Below, one piece after another: positions 47,816 to 58,438 of a DNA stretch of 64,000 nt. Below the pieces are notes generated by a model, which was given only the letters and a program-made list of their open reading frames with translations, searched no databases and was not told the origin of the DNA. Source of the DNA: Candidatus Altimarinota bacterium. Lineage in GTDB: Bacteria; Patescibacteriota; Gracilibacteria; BD1-5; UBA6164. The stretch lies in the NCBI GenBank assembly GCA_028713225.1, contig JAQTOS010000005.1, forward strand, positions 62,001-126,000. Reading direction: 5' to 3'. The position numbers and the translations under genes were made by a program. Numbering within the stretch: the first letter of the stretch is position 1; the number at the start of each line of letters is the position of its first letter.

Positions 47816-48673
47816 ATGACAATTATTCAAAATAATTCATGAAAATCTACAACTATTATAGAGTCAGTAAACCCTAAAATGTTGAGTCAAAAGGATTTAG
47901 AAAAGATAGTAGAAATAGAACAGGATATGTGGGCTAGAGAAGATAGTCTTTGAGAGTATGTAAAATGCAAGTGTTGTAATAAAATTCACTCAAAAGAGGA
48001 TATTTTTTGACATTTGGAAAAAGATATAAAAATTCAAACTGTTAAAAAAATAGAAAATATTATAGATTTTGAAATAGTTTGTCCTGATTGTAATGGACAA
48101 ATTAAAACTATCTATGATAGAAATGAATATATTGAATCTATAAGAAGTAGATATAATAATACTATTGAAAGTTTTTTAACTGTTTATAGAGATAATACCT
48201 GAGAAATAAGGGGATTTATGGATTGATATATAGATAATTTTAGAAAAATCTTTGATAAAGAATTATTTTTTCATTTTGAAGATATAGGAGAATTTTGACT
48301 TAAAAAATATATAAATTCTAAATGATATAGTTTGACTGAAAATTTGTTTACAATTAGTTCATTATGAATAGAAGAAGAATATAAAAATTTTTTTATTACC
48401 TTTGATCTTATTAAATATTTTGCATTATCAGTTGATTCTAAATATGATGATTTATCTTGAATATTTGAAGCTATTGTTTGAAGTAATACTTATAAAATAT
48501 TCATATCAATGTGAGCAAATAGAGTTTATATAAATAATATTTTAAATAATTTTGGATTAAATAATAATGAGACAGATATACTAATACATTATAATTTAGT
48601 TAAAGAATATAAAACGAAATTTAATATTCCAGTGATGCAATTTTTAAGAGAAAATAAAAGAAAAATCCGATAA
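47816..48673 (+). CDS. Paralogous zinc-ribbon protein
   Basis: 285 residues with the same layout as its neighbour: Cys pairs in CKCCNKIHS and CPDCNGQIK, then NTGEIRGFMDGYIDNFRKIF, matching the position of the GNAT-like domain of the upstream gene. The acetyl-CoA loop (RGTGFGKQ) is not preserved: the corresponding region reads FEAIVGSNTYKIFISMG. So it may be a catalytically dead or different paralogue. It shares the operon with the upstream gene and precedes a kinase gene by 64 bp. Confidence 0.65.
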
Positions 48674-48700
48674 TTTTGAAAAAATATCAAAAGATATATA

Positions 48701-48739
48701 ATACTTAAGATTTTATTATTTTAACAAAATTTTAAGTAT
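48701..48739 (+). promoter_or_regulatory. Inverted repeat covering the kinase start codon
   Basis: ATACTTAAGATTTT and AAAATTTTAAGTAT, 14-bp arms with one mismatch and an 11-nt spacer; the last two bases are the AT of the ATG. It could be an operator or a hairpin hiding the start site. Confidence 0.45.
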
Positions 48740-50840
48740 GTCATACTATATAATATTACATATTTTATTAGTTATATCTTTACTTATTTTTTGATTTTAT
48801 GTTTTTGAAAGATATATAAAACAAAGTGGAATATTTTTTTTAAAATTTTCTATATTATCAGCTATACGGTTTTCTATATATATAATAATGTTTACACCTA
48901 TATATGATAAATCACTTATATTATTTTTATCTAGGTTAATGTATTGATTATCAATAGGAGCATTTTATAATATGTTATTTTTTGTATGATTTTTTAATAT
49001 TAATATTAAAAAATCTAGAAAATATTTAATTTTGCTAGATTTTATTTGGCTATGACTAATGTATTTGTCATTATTTACAGATACTATTATAAAAAATATG
49101 AGTTTAACAATAGAACCTTGAAGATATTTAGAAGTATATTGAAATTTATATTTTATATTTGAGTTTTTATATTTATTTTTTTTACCATTGTTTATATTTA
49201 TTTGATTTAGAAAAATGAAATATTTATATTTTTTAAATAAAGTTAGAGTCAAATATTTATTGTATTGATTTATAATATTTACTTTTTTAGGTTTATTATT
49301 CCAAGTAATTTTACCATTATTCTGAATATATTTATTTGAAAAGGAAGTGATATTTTTTCTTTTACCATTTATATTATCAATTTTTTATGCTTCACATAGG
49401 TATAAATTCATAGACATGAAATTTTTTGCACGAAAAATTTTAAATTTTATATTATCATCATTTTTATCTATTTTTTTTATAAATATATTTAGATATTATT
49501 TTTTGAATTACTTAGATATTAGATTAGTTTGATTCTGGTGAATATCACAAGATTTTTGATTTTCTGACTTATTTTTTGGAATAATACTTTATTTGGTGTT
49601 TTATACTATTTTTAAGAAATATATCTTTTGAAATAATGAATATGTTGAACTGACTAAAAGAATATGAAAATTAAAGAAAAAAATACTCTTTTTATCTAAT
49701 TTTTATTCTTTAAACAGTTTTTTAAATAAAGAATTTGCAAGTCTTATAAAAACGAAATATGTTAATATAAGTTTATATGATGAAAAAAACAACAATTTAG
49801 AATGATTAAAAAAATATTTTGAAAAAGACAGTTCATATAATTTATTCATAAATGATACAGTTTTTATAGAAGAAAATAAACATAAATTTGATGCTGATAA
49901 AATAGCAAAAGAAATTTCAGAAAAATCATATTTAATTTTTCCTTTGATGAATAATACTTGAGATTTTTTGTGAGTTTTTGAAGTGTGAACTAAATCTTTT
50001 AAGGATATTTATACATCAGAGGAAATAGATATAATTGCAGAATTTGCTGAATTTTTGATTTTGCAATTAAAACATATAGAGATTTATTCTCAAATTCAGG
50101 ATATGAATATAAATTTGGATAAAAAAATAGATGAAAAAACTATAGAATACAATAATCTACTTAATAAACAGACTGATTTTATTGCTATGATTTCTCACGA
50201 AATAAAAAGTCCACTTGGTTCTTGTATATTTCAAATTGATAGTATTATAGATGATATAAAATCATGAAATCAAGATAAAAAATATTTGCTAAAAGAACTT
50301 GAAATATTAAATACTCAGCTCTTAAATGTATGAGATTTAACAAAAACTATGTTTTCTATAAAGAAATTTGATTTAAATAAAGTTGAGTTATTTAAACAAA
50401 AAGTTGATATAAATGTATTTTTGAATGAAAAAGTACAAAATCATAAAAAAGAAAACATTGAATTTATTTTAGATATAACAGATGATTTACATTATATAAA
50501 TATTGATAAAATACAATTTTGACAAGTTATTGATAATTTGATAGTAAATGCTATAAAATTTACTAATAAAGAAACTCCAAAAATATATATAAAAGCAAAA
50601 TTAGAAGAAAATAATTTGATTTTTGAAATAGAAGATAATGGGGAATGATTTGAATGAGTAGATGCTGAAAATATTTTTGATAAATATACAACTGGAAAAA
50701 TAAGTGATGTGTGAATTTGAATGTGAATGTACTTATGTAAAAAAATAGTTGAACTACATGGCTGAAATATAAAGGCTTGAAATGGGGAATATTTACCCTG
50801 AGCAAGCTTCAAAATAGTAATTCCTAATATTATTGACTAA
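48738..50840 (+). CDS. Multi-pass membrane histidine kinase with GAF-like domain
   Basis: 700 residues. About eight hydrophobic helices fill residues 1-300 (7TMR/MASE-like sensor). A GAF-like domain follows at about 330-440, then coiled coil, HisKA with DFIAMISHEIKSPLGSCI (phospho-His) and a HATPase domain: DNLIVNAIKFTNKETP, FEIEDNGEGF and GIGMGMYLCKKIVELHGG. The embedded sensor suggests response to a membrane signal. A response regulator starts 56 bp later after a palindrome. The start codon lies in the right arm of an inverted repeat (48701-48739). Confidence 0.9.
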
Positions 50841-50847
50841 ACCACTT

Positions 50848-50885
50848 ATAATAAGCTAAAATATGGCCATATTTTAGCTTATTAT
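50848..50885 (+). terminator. 38-bp perfect palindromic terminator
   Basis: Centred on GGCC within ATATGGCCATAT and followed by a T run. It lies between the kinase and the next regulator; the regulator GTG follows 11 bp later, so it must reduce or gate read-through. Confidence 0.8.
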
Positions 50886-50896
50886 TTTTTAGCCTC

Positions 50897-51592
50897 GTGA
50901 ATATTTTAATAATAGAAGATGACTTATTTCTAGCAAGAAATATTGAAAAAATTTTTGAAAAGAAAGTAGTAACAAATAGAATAAAAATAATATCGGATTA
51001 CAAGCAGTTTGCTTTAGAATTATCTATAATTAATTCTTATGATATAATACTTGTTGATATTTGTTTATGAGTAATGGAAAAGAAAACAGGAATAGATTTT
51101 ATAAGTCTTATAAGAGACAAGAATAAGTCTATTCCCGTTATTGTTGTAAGTTGATATGATGAATTATCTTATTTGGAAAAAGCTTTTTCTGTTTGAGCAA
51201 ACGATTATATTACAAAACCATTCAGGTTTAGAGAACTAGAAATAAGAGTATTTAAATGGTTTGCAATTTATTTTTATTCAGATTTAAAGGCTACGGAGAA
51301 TATAAAATATTTTTGACTTGAATATTGTATGCAAACAAATGAGTTTTATTATAATTGAAAAATATTAAATTTAACTAAATCAAATAAATATTTACTTTCT
51401 TTATTTTTATCAAATAGAGAAATTTTACTTAAAGAAAATTATTTGATTGAAAAAATATGGGGAGATATATCTTGTATTATTGAAAGGAACTTAAGGGTAA
51501 GCATTTTAAGACTAAAAAGGGCTTTAGAAAAACATTGTTTGGATTCTTGGATTTGTAATATAAGAGGAGAAGGGTATATATTGAAGAAATAA
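50897..51592 (+). CDS. Response regulator with divergent DNA-binding domain, GTG start
   Basis: 231 residues. Receiver: MNILIIEDDLFLARN, phospho-Asp in IILVDICLGVMEK, VIVVSGYDE and TKPFRFRELE. The C-terminal part still looks like an OmpR winged helix (SCIIERNLRVSILRLKRAL, NIRGEGYILKK), but the first part is unusual (LEYCMQTNEFYYNG). GTG at 50897 is chosen because it opens the standard receiver motif and no ATG precedes it. It follows the kinase, with a palindromic terminator between. The three CTTAC promoters begin 6 bp after its stop. Confidence 0.88.
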
Positions 51593-51598
51593 CGTTTT

Positions 51599-51642
51599 CT
51601 TACTTATTTTTAACTTAGTATTTATAAAATGCTACACGTAAG
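51599..51642 (+). promoter_or_regulatory. CTTAC-box promoter 1
   Basis: CTTAC at 51599, TTAAC at 51610 (11 bp on), TATAAA -10 at 51623 and GTAAG at 51638. The first of three tandem copies upstream of the Met-rich secreted protein. The rest of the 323-bp gap (51593-51915) has no gene. Confidence 0.7.
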
Positions 51643-51706
51643 CTTAAAGAATTAATATTTTAAGGCAAAATAGTGGATAAATATTTATTATTAAATAATT
51701 CTTTTT

Positions 51707-51750
51707 CTTACATAACTCTTACTTGAGTCTTATATAATAGTATACGTAAG
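51707..51750 (+). promoter_or_regulatory. CTTAC-box promoter 2
   Basis: CTTAC at 51707 and again at 51718, TATAAT at 51733, GTAAG at 51746: the box-to-box and box-to-GTAAG distances equal those of copy 1 (11 and 39). The best match to consensus. Confidence 0.75.
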
Positions 51751-51810
51751 ATATATAAAACAGCCAACTAAAAAGTAATTATAAAAAGCTCTGGCAAAAT
51801 ATATTTATCT

Positions 51811-51855
51811 CTTACATGATTTTAACATACTATATACTAAAATATCTTTCGTAAT
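51811..51855 (+). promoter_or_regulatory. CTTAC-box promoter 3
   Basis: CTTAC at 51811, TTAAC at 51822, TACTAAAAT at 51835-51843, GTAAT at 51851. It lies 61 bp before the ATG at 51916. Confidence 0.65.
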
Positions 51856-51915
51856 ATAGAGAGCTCCTATTTTACAAATATTTTTATTTTTACTTATTTT
51901 ATAATTATAGATTAT

Positions 51916-52515
51916 ATGAAAAAACAAATAATTGCCTGAATTGTACTTGCTACTTTAGCTACAACAGGAGCATATACTTATGCATCGAATACTTCAACTT
52001 GAAGTGTTACAAAAACTGAAATAATGGATTTGGTAAAGAAAGTAAGGGATGGTGTTACTCTGACAACAGAAGAACAAGCTAAACTTGATGCTGTAAAATT
52101 AAATAGATGACAAAAACATGAAAAAATATGATCTGGTTCAACAATGTCTGGTTCTATGAATGAAATGAGATGAGAAATGTGAATGGGGTGAATGATGGGG
52201 GCTTGATTTTCTACAATGACTCAACTTAGTGATGCTGAAAAAACTGCATTAACAACTATGACAGCAGATCAAAAGAAAGCATTTTTTGATGCTAAGATGA
52301 CAGATGTAAAAGCAAAAGCAGAGGCTAAAGAAACAGTTATAGATAAACTATTAGCTGGAACTGCATTAACTGCTGATGAAGAAACTCTTAGACAAGAAAT
52401 AATTAAAGATAGAGCAGCAATGAAAGCTCAAAAAACTGCAATGGATGCAAATATGCAAGCATGAAAATGAAGAATGTGAGGACAAAAATGAGAAAAAAGA
52501 TGAATGAATAGATAA
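51916..52515 (+). CDS. Secreted Met/Gly-rich stress protein, CpxP/Spy-like in layout
   Basis: 199 residues. A signal peptide (KKQIIAGIVLATLATTGAYT) precedes a mature part with a Met/Gly-rich stretch (STMSGSMNEMRGEMGMGGMM, residues about 75-95), then a charged helical half (LSDAEKTALTTMTADQKKAF, ETLRQEIIKDRAAMKAQK) and a Gly/Lys/Met tail. Small secreted helical Met-rich proteins such as Spy, CpxP and copper-binding proteins have this composition, but no LTxxQ motif is certain. It is driven by three tandem CTTAC promoters, and the export operon follows. I infer a role in envelope or metal stress. Confidence 0.7.
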
Positions 52516-52529
52516 TTAGACATTTTTTA

Positions 52530-52560
52530 CAAAAAGAAGCAATTTAATTGCTTCTTTTTG
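52530..52560 (+). terminator. Terminator after the Met-rich gene
   Basis: CAAAAAGAAGCAATT, T, and its perfect complement. Confidence 0.88.
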
Positions 52561-52566
52561 GTTTTT

Positions 52567-52614
52567 CTTACATTGTTCTTACAAGTAAATCATATAGTAA
52601 ATTTACAAAGTAAG
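52567..52614 (+). promoter_or_regulatory. CTTAC-box promoter of the MacAB-like operon
   Basis: CTTAC at 52567 and 52578 (11 bp apart), TATAGTAAAT at about 52593-52602 and GTAAG at 52610. It overlaps the end of the preceding terminator and lies 140 bp before the first ATG. Confidence 0.7.
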
Positions 52615-52706
52615 AGATTTGTTTTTTATATAAGTGTTAAAGCCAAAAAAACAAGTATAATGAACAAATCTTAAACTTTATTTAAAAACTTAATTTTAAA
52701 AAAAAT

Positions 52707-53036
52707 ATGAAAGATAAAATTATTTCATTTGTAGCTTGAATAATTGTTTGAGCCTTTTTACTATCAGGATATTATTATACTATTTGAGCAAAATCTCAAA
52801 CTTCAGGTTTTGCTTGAGGGCAAAGATGACAAATGATGGATCCAAAAAATATGTCAGATTCTCAATTAGAAAAAATGGCAACTAGAGTATGAATGACTAA
52901 AGATAAACTTAAAAAAGAGCTAGATTCTTGAAAAGATTTGAGAACTATTATACAAGAAAAAGGAGTTAATTTTGCTGGAAGAGGATGATCAGGTTCTACT
53001 AATTCTTGAAATTTCTGAGGAAGACAAGCTCAATAA
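52707..53036 (+). CDS. Small membrane-anchored protein, first gene of the export operon
   Basis: 109 residues. One N-terminal helix (KIISFVAGIIVGAFLLSGYYY) is followed by an external Gly/Arg/Gln-rich part, a short helical domain (DSQLEKMATRVGMTKDKLKKELDSGKD) and a Gly/Ser-rich tail ending GGRQAQ. It shares the Met/Gln-Gly style of the preceding secreted protein, which suggests related roles. The next gene begins 22 bp later. I do not recognise a family; the helical part recalls SHOCT-like or CpxP-like small domains. Confidence 0.65.
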
Positions 53037-53058
53037 AATTATTATTAAAACTACCAGT

Positions 53059-55161
53059 ATGTTTAAAAATTTCATTTCTAAAATCTCTGTATTTTATTTT
53101 GTTTTATGAATACTTACAAGTTCAGGTATTTATTATTATGAATTTGTAAAAACTAGTTCTACAACAAGCACTTCAAAAACTGCTTCTACAACAGAAGCAG
53201 TTTCTTCTGGGTCTATAAAAGATACAGTTGATGCTGTTTGAACTGCAGAACTTGTTGATGAACAATCTCTTAGATTTAAGTGAGCGTGAACTGTAAAATC
53301 TGTTTTAGTTAAAGAGTGAAATAAAATTAAAAAATGAGATGTTATAGCTATCTTAGATGATAAAGATGGACAAAATTCAGTAGAGCAAGCTCAGATAAAT
53401 CTAGATAATGCAAAAATTGCTTTGAAACAACTTTATGATACTCCGGATCAAAGTAAAATAATGCAGGCAAAAAATTCTATAAAATCAACTCAAAATTCTA
53501 TTACTATAGCCCAAAAAGAACTTACAAATTTACAAAATTCTCAAGCTAATGATATAGTTCAACAGACTAAAAATATAGAAACAGCTAAAAAAGATTTAAT
53601 AACTTTACAAAGCAATTTAAAAACGGCTCAAACAGATTTAGCTTTAACTCAAAAACAACAAGATAATACTTTATCAAATACTATTGTTAATAAATCTACA
53701 ACAATTAAACAAGTTGAAGATAGCTTTTCAGCAGAACTTACAAGTATTTCAAAAATTATAGAACAATCAGATTATATTTTATGAGTAACTGAAAGCAATA
53801 AATATAAAAATGATTATTTTGAATCTTATCTTTGAGCAAAAAATACTGCTTATAAAACTCAAGCAGAAACAGCTTTATTAAAAGTTATATCAGAATATAA
53901 TAATTTACAAATTGTAGTTTCAAACTATGATAATTCTTGAGATACTACGAAACTTATAAGCATATTAAATAGTATAGCTCTAGTTTATAAAGATTTGATA
54001 ACTAGCACGGATTTGCTTTATAAAACTTTAACAAATTCTATTGTATCAAGTACTTTTACAGATTCTGATTTAGAATGAAAAAAATCAAATATTTATTCTT
54101 ATGAAACAACAAGTCAATCTAAGCTAAATTCTATAAATTCTACTATAAATTCTCTTAGTACACTTAGTGATACTAATTTGATAAGTGAATCAAATAATAA
54201 TACTTTAACTAGCAAGCAAACATCTGTTAATTCAGCTCAACTTGCTATAGATAAAAAATTAATTGATATAGATAATTTAGAAAAAAATCTAGATGAAACT
54301 ATGGATTCAAATGCTGTTAATTTACAAAATAAACAAGATTCTAGAGATAATTTAGAAAAAACTTTAGAAATTAATAATGAATCATATAAAGAACTTATAG
54401 AATGACCAACAGTAGAAAATGTTGCAAAAGCAAATAATTCTATAGCACAATCTGAAATTAATTTACAAAATGCTGTAGAAAAGTTAGATGATTATAAACT
54501 TATTGCTCCTTTTGATTGAGTTGTGAGAAAAATAGACTATATGGCTTGAGATAATCTGGCTACAGATTCTGACAAATATGTTTATATAGAAAATCCAAAT
54601 TTACTTCAAATTACAGTTAATTTAGACCAAGTTGATATTGCAAAAGTTTCTATCGGAACAAAAGCTACAGTTACTTTTGATGCTTATACTACAAGTCCCG
54701 CAAATGCTGTAATTACTTCTATTGATACTGCTCCAATAACAACAAGTTGAGTTACATCATACAAAGTTACTTTGATTTTGGACGATAAAAATTTCAAAAA
54801 AACTGTATTATCAGGAATGACTGCTGATGTAGAACTTATAGTTGCAGAGAAAAATAATGTTATAGTTGTCCCAACAGAAAGCTTAACAAGTGAAAATAAT
54901 AAAACTTATGTAAATTTAGAAAAAAATTGAAGAATTATTAAAACAGAAGTAATTATTTGAATAGAAGTTTCTGGAAAAACTGAAATAGTTTCAGGATTAA
55001 AAGTTGGTGATACTATTTCTATAACTACTTATACAGCTAGTTCCAGTACTGATACAACAAAATCAAGTTCACTATTAAATTTATGATGAAATAGAAGTTC
55101 AAGTTCTTCAAGAAGTAGCAGTTCTTCTTCTAGTCAAATGTGACCTCCAGGAGGATTTTAA
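53059..55161 (+). CDS. MacA/HlyD-type periplasmic adaptor with long coiled-coil hairpin
   Basis: 700 residues, about twice a usual MacA. One N-terminal helix (VFYFVLGILTSSGIYYYEF) anchors it. A biotinyl-lipoyl half (KGAGTVKSVLVKEGNKIKKGD, ILDDKDG) opens, followed by about 350 residues of coiled coil rich in Asn, Gln and Ser, then the second half (YKLIAPFDGVVRKIDYMAG), a beta-barrel domain (QVDIAKVSIGTKATVTF) and a tail of Ser and Arg ending MGPPGGF. The adaptor works with the ATPase and permease downstream. The unusual coiled-coil length may suit a thick envelope with no outer membrane channel. UGA-Gly is used throughout. Confidence 0.9.
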
Positions 55162-55180
55162 GAAATAATTACAAAATTTT

Positions 55181-55840
<660 letters not shown>

Positions 55841-55852
55841 AAAAATATTTAT

Positions 55853-57049
55853 ATGATTTCAATAATTGAAAATATTACAAATTCTTTTGAATCAATTAGA
55901 GCTAATAAACTTAGGTCTTCTTTGAGTATGCTGGGGATAATTATTTGAGTATCTTCAGTTATTATTTTGACGGCAATTTGAAATTGAAGCCAACAATCTA
56001 TAACTTTAAAGATTCAAGAACTTGGTACAAATATTTTGACTATTTCTGCTGGATGATGAGTTGGTTGAGTAAATACAAAAGCAACTTCAAAAGATATTCT
56101 GAGTGCAAAAATAGTAAAATCTATAAAAGAAAATGTAAAATGATTGGATTCAGTTCTTCCGATAATAACATCAAACTGACAACTAGTTTATTGAGCAAAT
56201 AATATGAGTGCTTCTATTATGTGAGTTACAAATGATTTTTTCAAGGCTAAAAATCTGACTATTGAATATGGTTCAAATTTAACTGATAAAAATCAGAATG
56301 ATTTAGATAAAGTTGCTGTTATTGGGCAAGATGTTGCTACGACTCTTTTTCCAAATAATAATCCTGTTTGAAAAAAAGTGAAAATGGGAAATAATGTATT
56401 TTTAATAAATTGAGTGATAGCAACTAGTTCTACTTATGGTTCTTATATTTTTGTACCAATAACAACTGAAAGTATCAGAATAACAGGACAAAAATATTAT
56501 TCTCAAATAATGATAGCAGTCACTGATTCTACTCAGGTAACATCTAAACAAACAGAAATTGATACACTACTTCAAAAAGAATTAAAAGTAACAGATACGA
56601 GTAATTTGCCTTATAGAATAAGAAATCAGTCAGAAATGCTCTCAAATATGAGTTCTATAACTGGGACTTTGACTATGTTGCTTGCTTGAATAGCTTGAAT
56701 TTCACTACTTGTTTGAGGTATTTGAGTTATGAATATAATGCTTGTTTCAGTAACAGAAAGAACAAGAGAAATATGAATTAGAAAAGCAATTTGAGCAGGG
56801 AAGGCAGATATTTTGATGCAATTTTTAACTGAAGCAACAAGTTTAAGTTTGATTTGATGATGAATAGGAATAGCATTTTCTTACTGAGTTGTCTCTCTAT
56901 TAAACCATTTTTCAATCCGAGCTATAATAACAACAAATTCTATATTTGTAAGTTTCTTATTTTCGCTTTGAATATGAGTTATATTCTGATTATTACCAGC
57001 TTACAAGGCTGCCAAACTTAGACCAATTGATGCGCTTAGATTTGAATAA
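55853..57049 (+). CDS. MacB-like ABC transporter permease
   Basis: 398 residues. The N-terminal helix opens with NSFESIRANKLRSSLSMLG (MacB-PCD leader, one helix), then an extracellular domain of about 220 residues, and three further helices with AGIAGISLLVGGIGVMNIML, TERTREIGIRKAIGAGKADI and PAYKAAKLRPIDALRFE, the FtsX/MacB signature. Such permeases use mechanotransmission to move substrates held outside the membrane. Antimicrobial peptide or metal-related export is possible, given the regulon, but the substrate cannot be read from sequence. Confidence 0.95.
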
Positions 57050-57091
57050 AACAAAAAAGCCTAGATTTTAAAATCTAGGCTTTTTTGTTTT
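57048..57091. terminator. 44-bp perfect palindrome between the permease and metK
   Basis: Arms 57048-57069 and 57070-57091 are perfect complements. It begins within the permease stop TAA (57047-57049) and touches the metK stop (57091-57093), so it serves both convergent units. Confidence 0.88.
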
Positions 57092-58215
57092 TATATAAGT
57101 TTAGAAAATAAATCTTTGCTATCAAGCTCTTCCCAACTTACATCATCTCTTCAGAAATGTCAGTAAGTTGCTGTTTTTTGGTATATTGGTCTTCTTAAAT
57201 CTAATTTTTTTATTATTCCAGCTGGAGACAAATCAAATTCTGAATTAATTGTATTTATAATTTTTTCTCTACTTACTTTTTCAGTTCAGAAACAATCAAC
57301 ATAAATACTTACTGGTTTTGCTACTCAAATAGCATATCCAAGTTGGATTTCACATTTATCACAAATTCCTGAAGCTACTATATTTTTCGCTAAATATCTA
57401 GCAATATAAGCTCCAGATCTATCTACTTTTGTTGGGTCTTTTCCTGAAAAAGCTCCCCCTCAGTGTCTACCAACTCAACCATAAGTATCAATAATTATTT
57501 TTCTACCAGTTAGACCACAATCTCATTTTGGCCCACCAATTTCAAAAATACCAGTTGGATTTATAAATATTTTTGTATCACTATCTATCAAATCTCAAAC
57601 TACAAAATCAATAACTTCTTTTTTGATTCATTTTTTTAAATCTTCTTGAGAAATATATTTTTTGTGTTGATTTGAAATAACTATTGTATCAACTCTGATT
57701 ATTTTATTATCTTCATATTCTACTGTAACTTGAGTTTTTCAATCTGGAAGCAAGTAATCAAGGATTTTATTTTTTCTCACTTCTTCTAATCTACGAGCTA
57801 ATTTGTGAGCCAAGTTTATAGGAAGAGGCAGGTAATTATCACTTTCATTTGTAGCATAACCATACATTATTCATTGGTCTCAAGCTCATCCAGTATCTAC
57901 TCAAGCAGCAATATCTGGAGATTGAGTGTTTATAAGTAAATGAACTCAAATTTCATTTCAATCGAAGCTAGATTCAGGATTATCATAACCAATCTCGCAT
58001 ATTGTTTTTCTAACTATTTCATTGTAATTTACTACAGCTTTTGTTGTTATTTCTCAGCTTACTATAGCTGTTCCTGTTGTTACCATAGTTTCACATCATA
58101 CTCTCGACATTGGGTCTTGAGCTAAACAAGCATCAAGTATTGCATCACTTATTTGGTCACATATTTTATCTGGATGACCAGAAGAAACTGATTCTGAAGT
58201 TATAAAATTTTTCAT
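57091..58215 (-). CDS. metK: MetK, S-adenosylmethionine synthetase
   Basis: 374 residues, normal length. It makes SAM from methionine and ATP. Motifs: [35 protein letters not shown] (where many glycines are UGA), [39 protein letters not shown] and [26 protein letters not shown] riboswitch and a terminator hairpin lie directly upstream. The organism keeps this gene although a full methionine pathway is not visible here. Confidence 0.97.
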
Positions 58216-58231
58216 ATAAATATTTTAAAAA

Positions 58232-58262
58232 TAAAAAAACTTTCCTCTTTTAAAAGGAAAGT
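58232..58262 (-). terminator. Expression-platform terminator of the metK riboswitch
   Basis: On the minus strand ACTTTCCT, loop TTTAAAAG and AGGAAAGT are followed by seven T. The position between the aptamer and the metK ATG fits SAM-dependent premature termination. Confidence 0.8.
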
Positions 58263-58289
58263 AATATTTTTCTAATTTTTATTTGTAGA

Positions 58290-58397
58290 AATTCACATCT
58301 TTCCCTTTAAAGGGTAGGATTTAGCACCTTGATTTCTCAGGTTGCTGGAGTGTTAATAACGAGCCTATTCTCTTCCACTCTCTCTTTATGTTTATGT
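58290..58397 (-). promoter_or_regulatory. SAM-I (S-box) riboswitch upstream of metK
   Basis: Read on the minus strand it contains AAGAGAGAGTGGAAGAG, then CTCCAGCAACCTGAG and AAGGTGCTAAATCCTACC, followed by GGGAAAGATGT. These match the conserved core of the SAM-I aptamer (GAGaGGuGGAGGGA, GCAACC, AaGGUGCuAAuUCC, aGAU), including the kink-turn region and the pseudoknot-side elements. High SAM would stabilise the aptamer and favour the terminator 28 bp downstream. Confidence 0.92.
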
Positions 58398-58438
58398 CTT
58401 GTATCTTATGAAAAATTTATTTTTAGTCAAATTTGATT

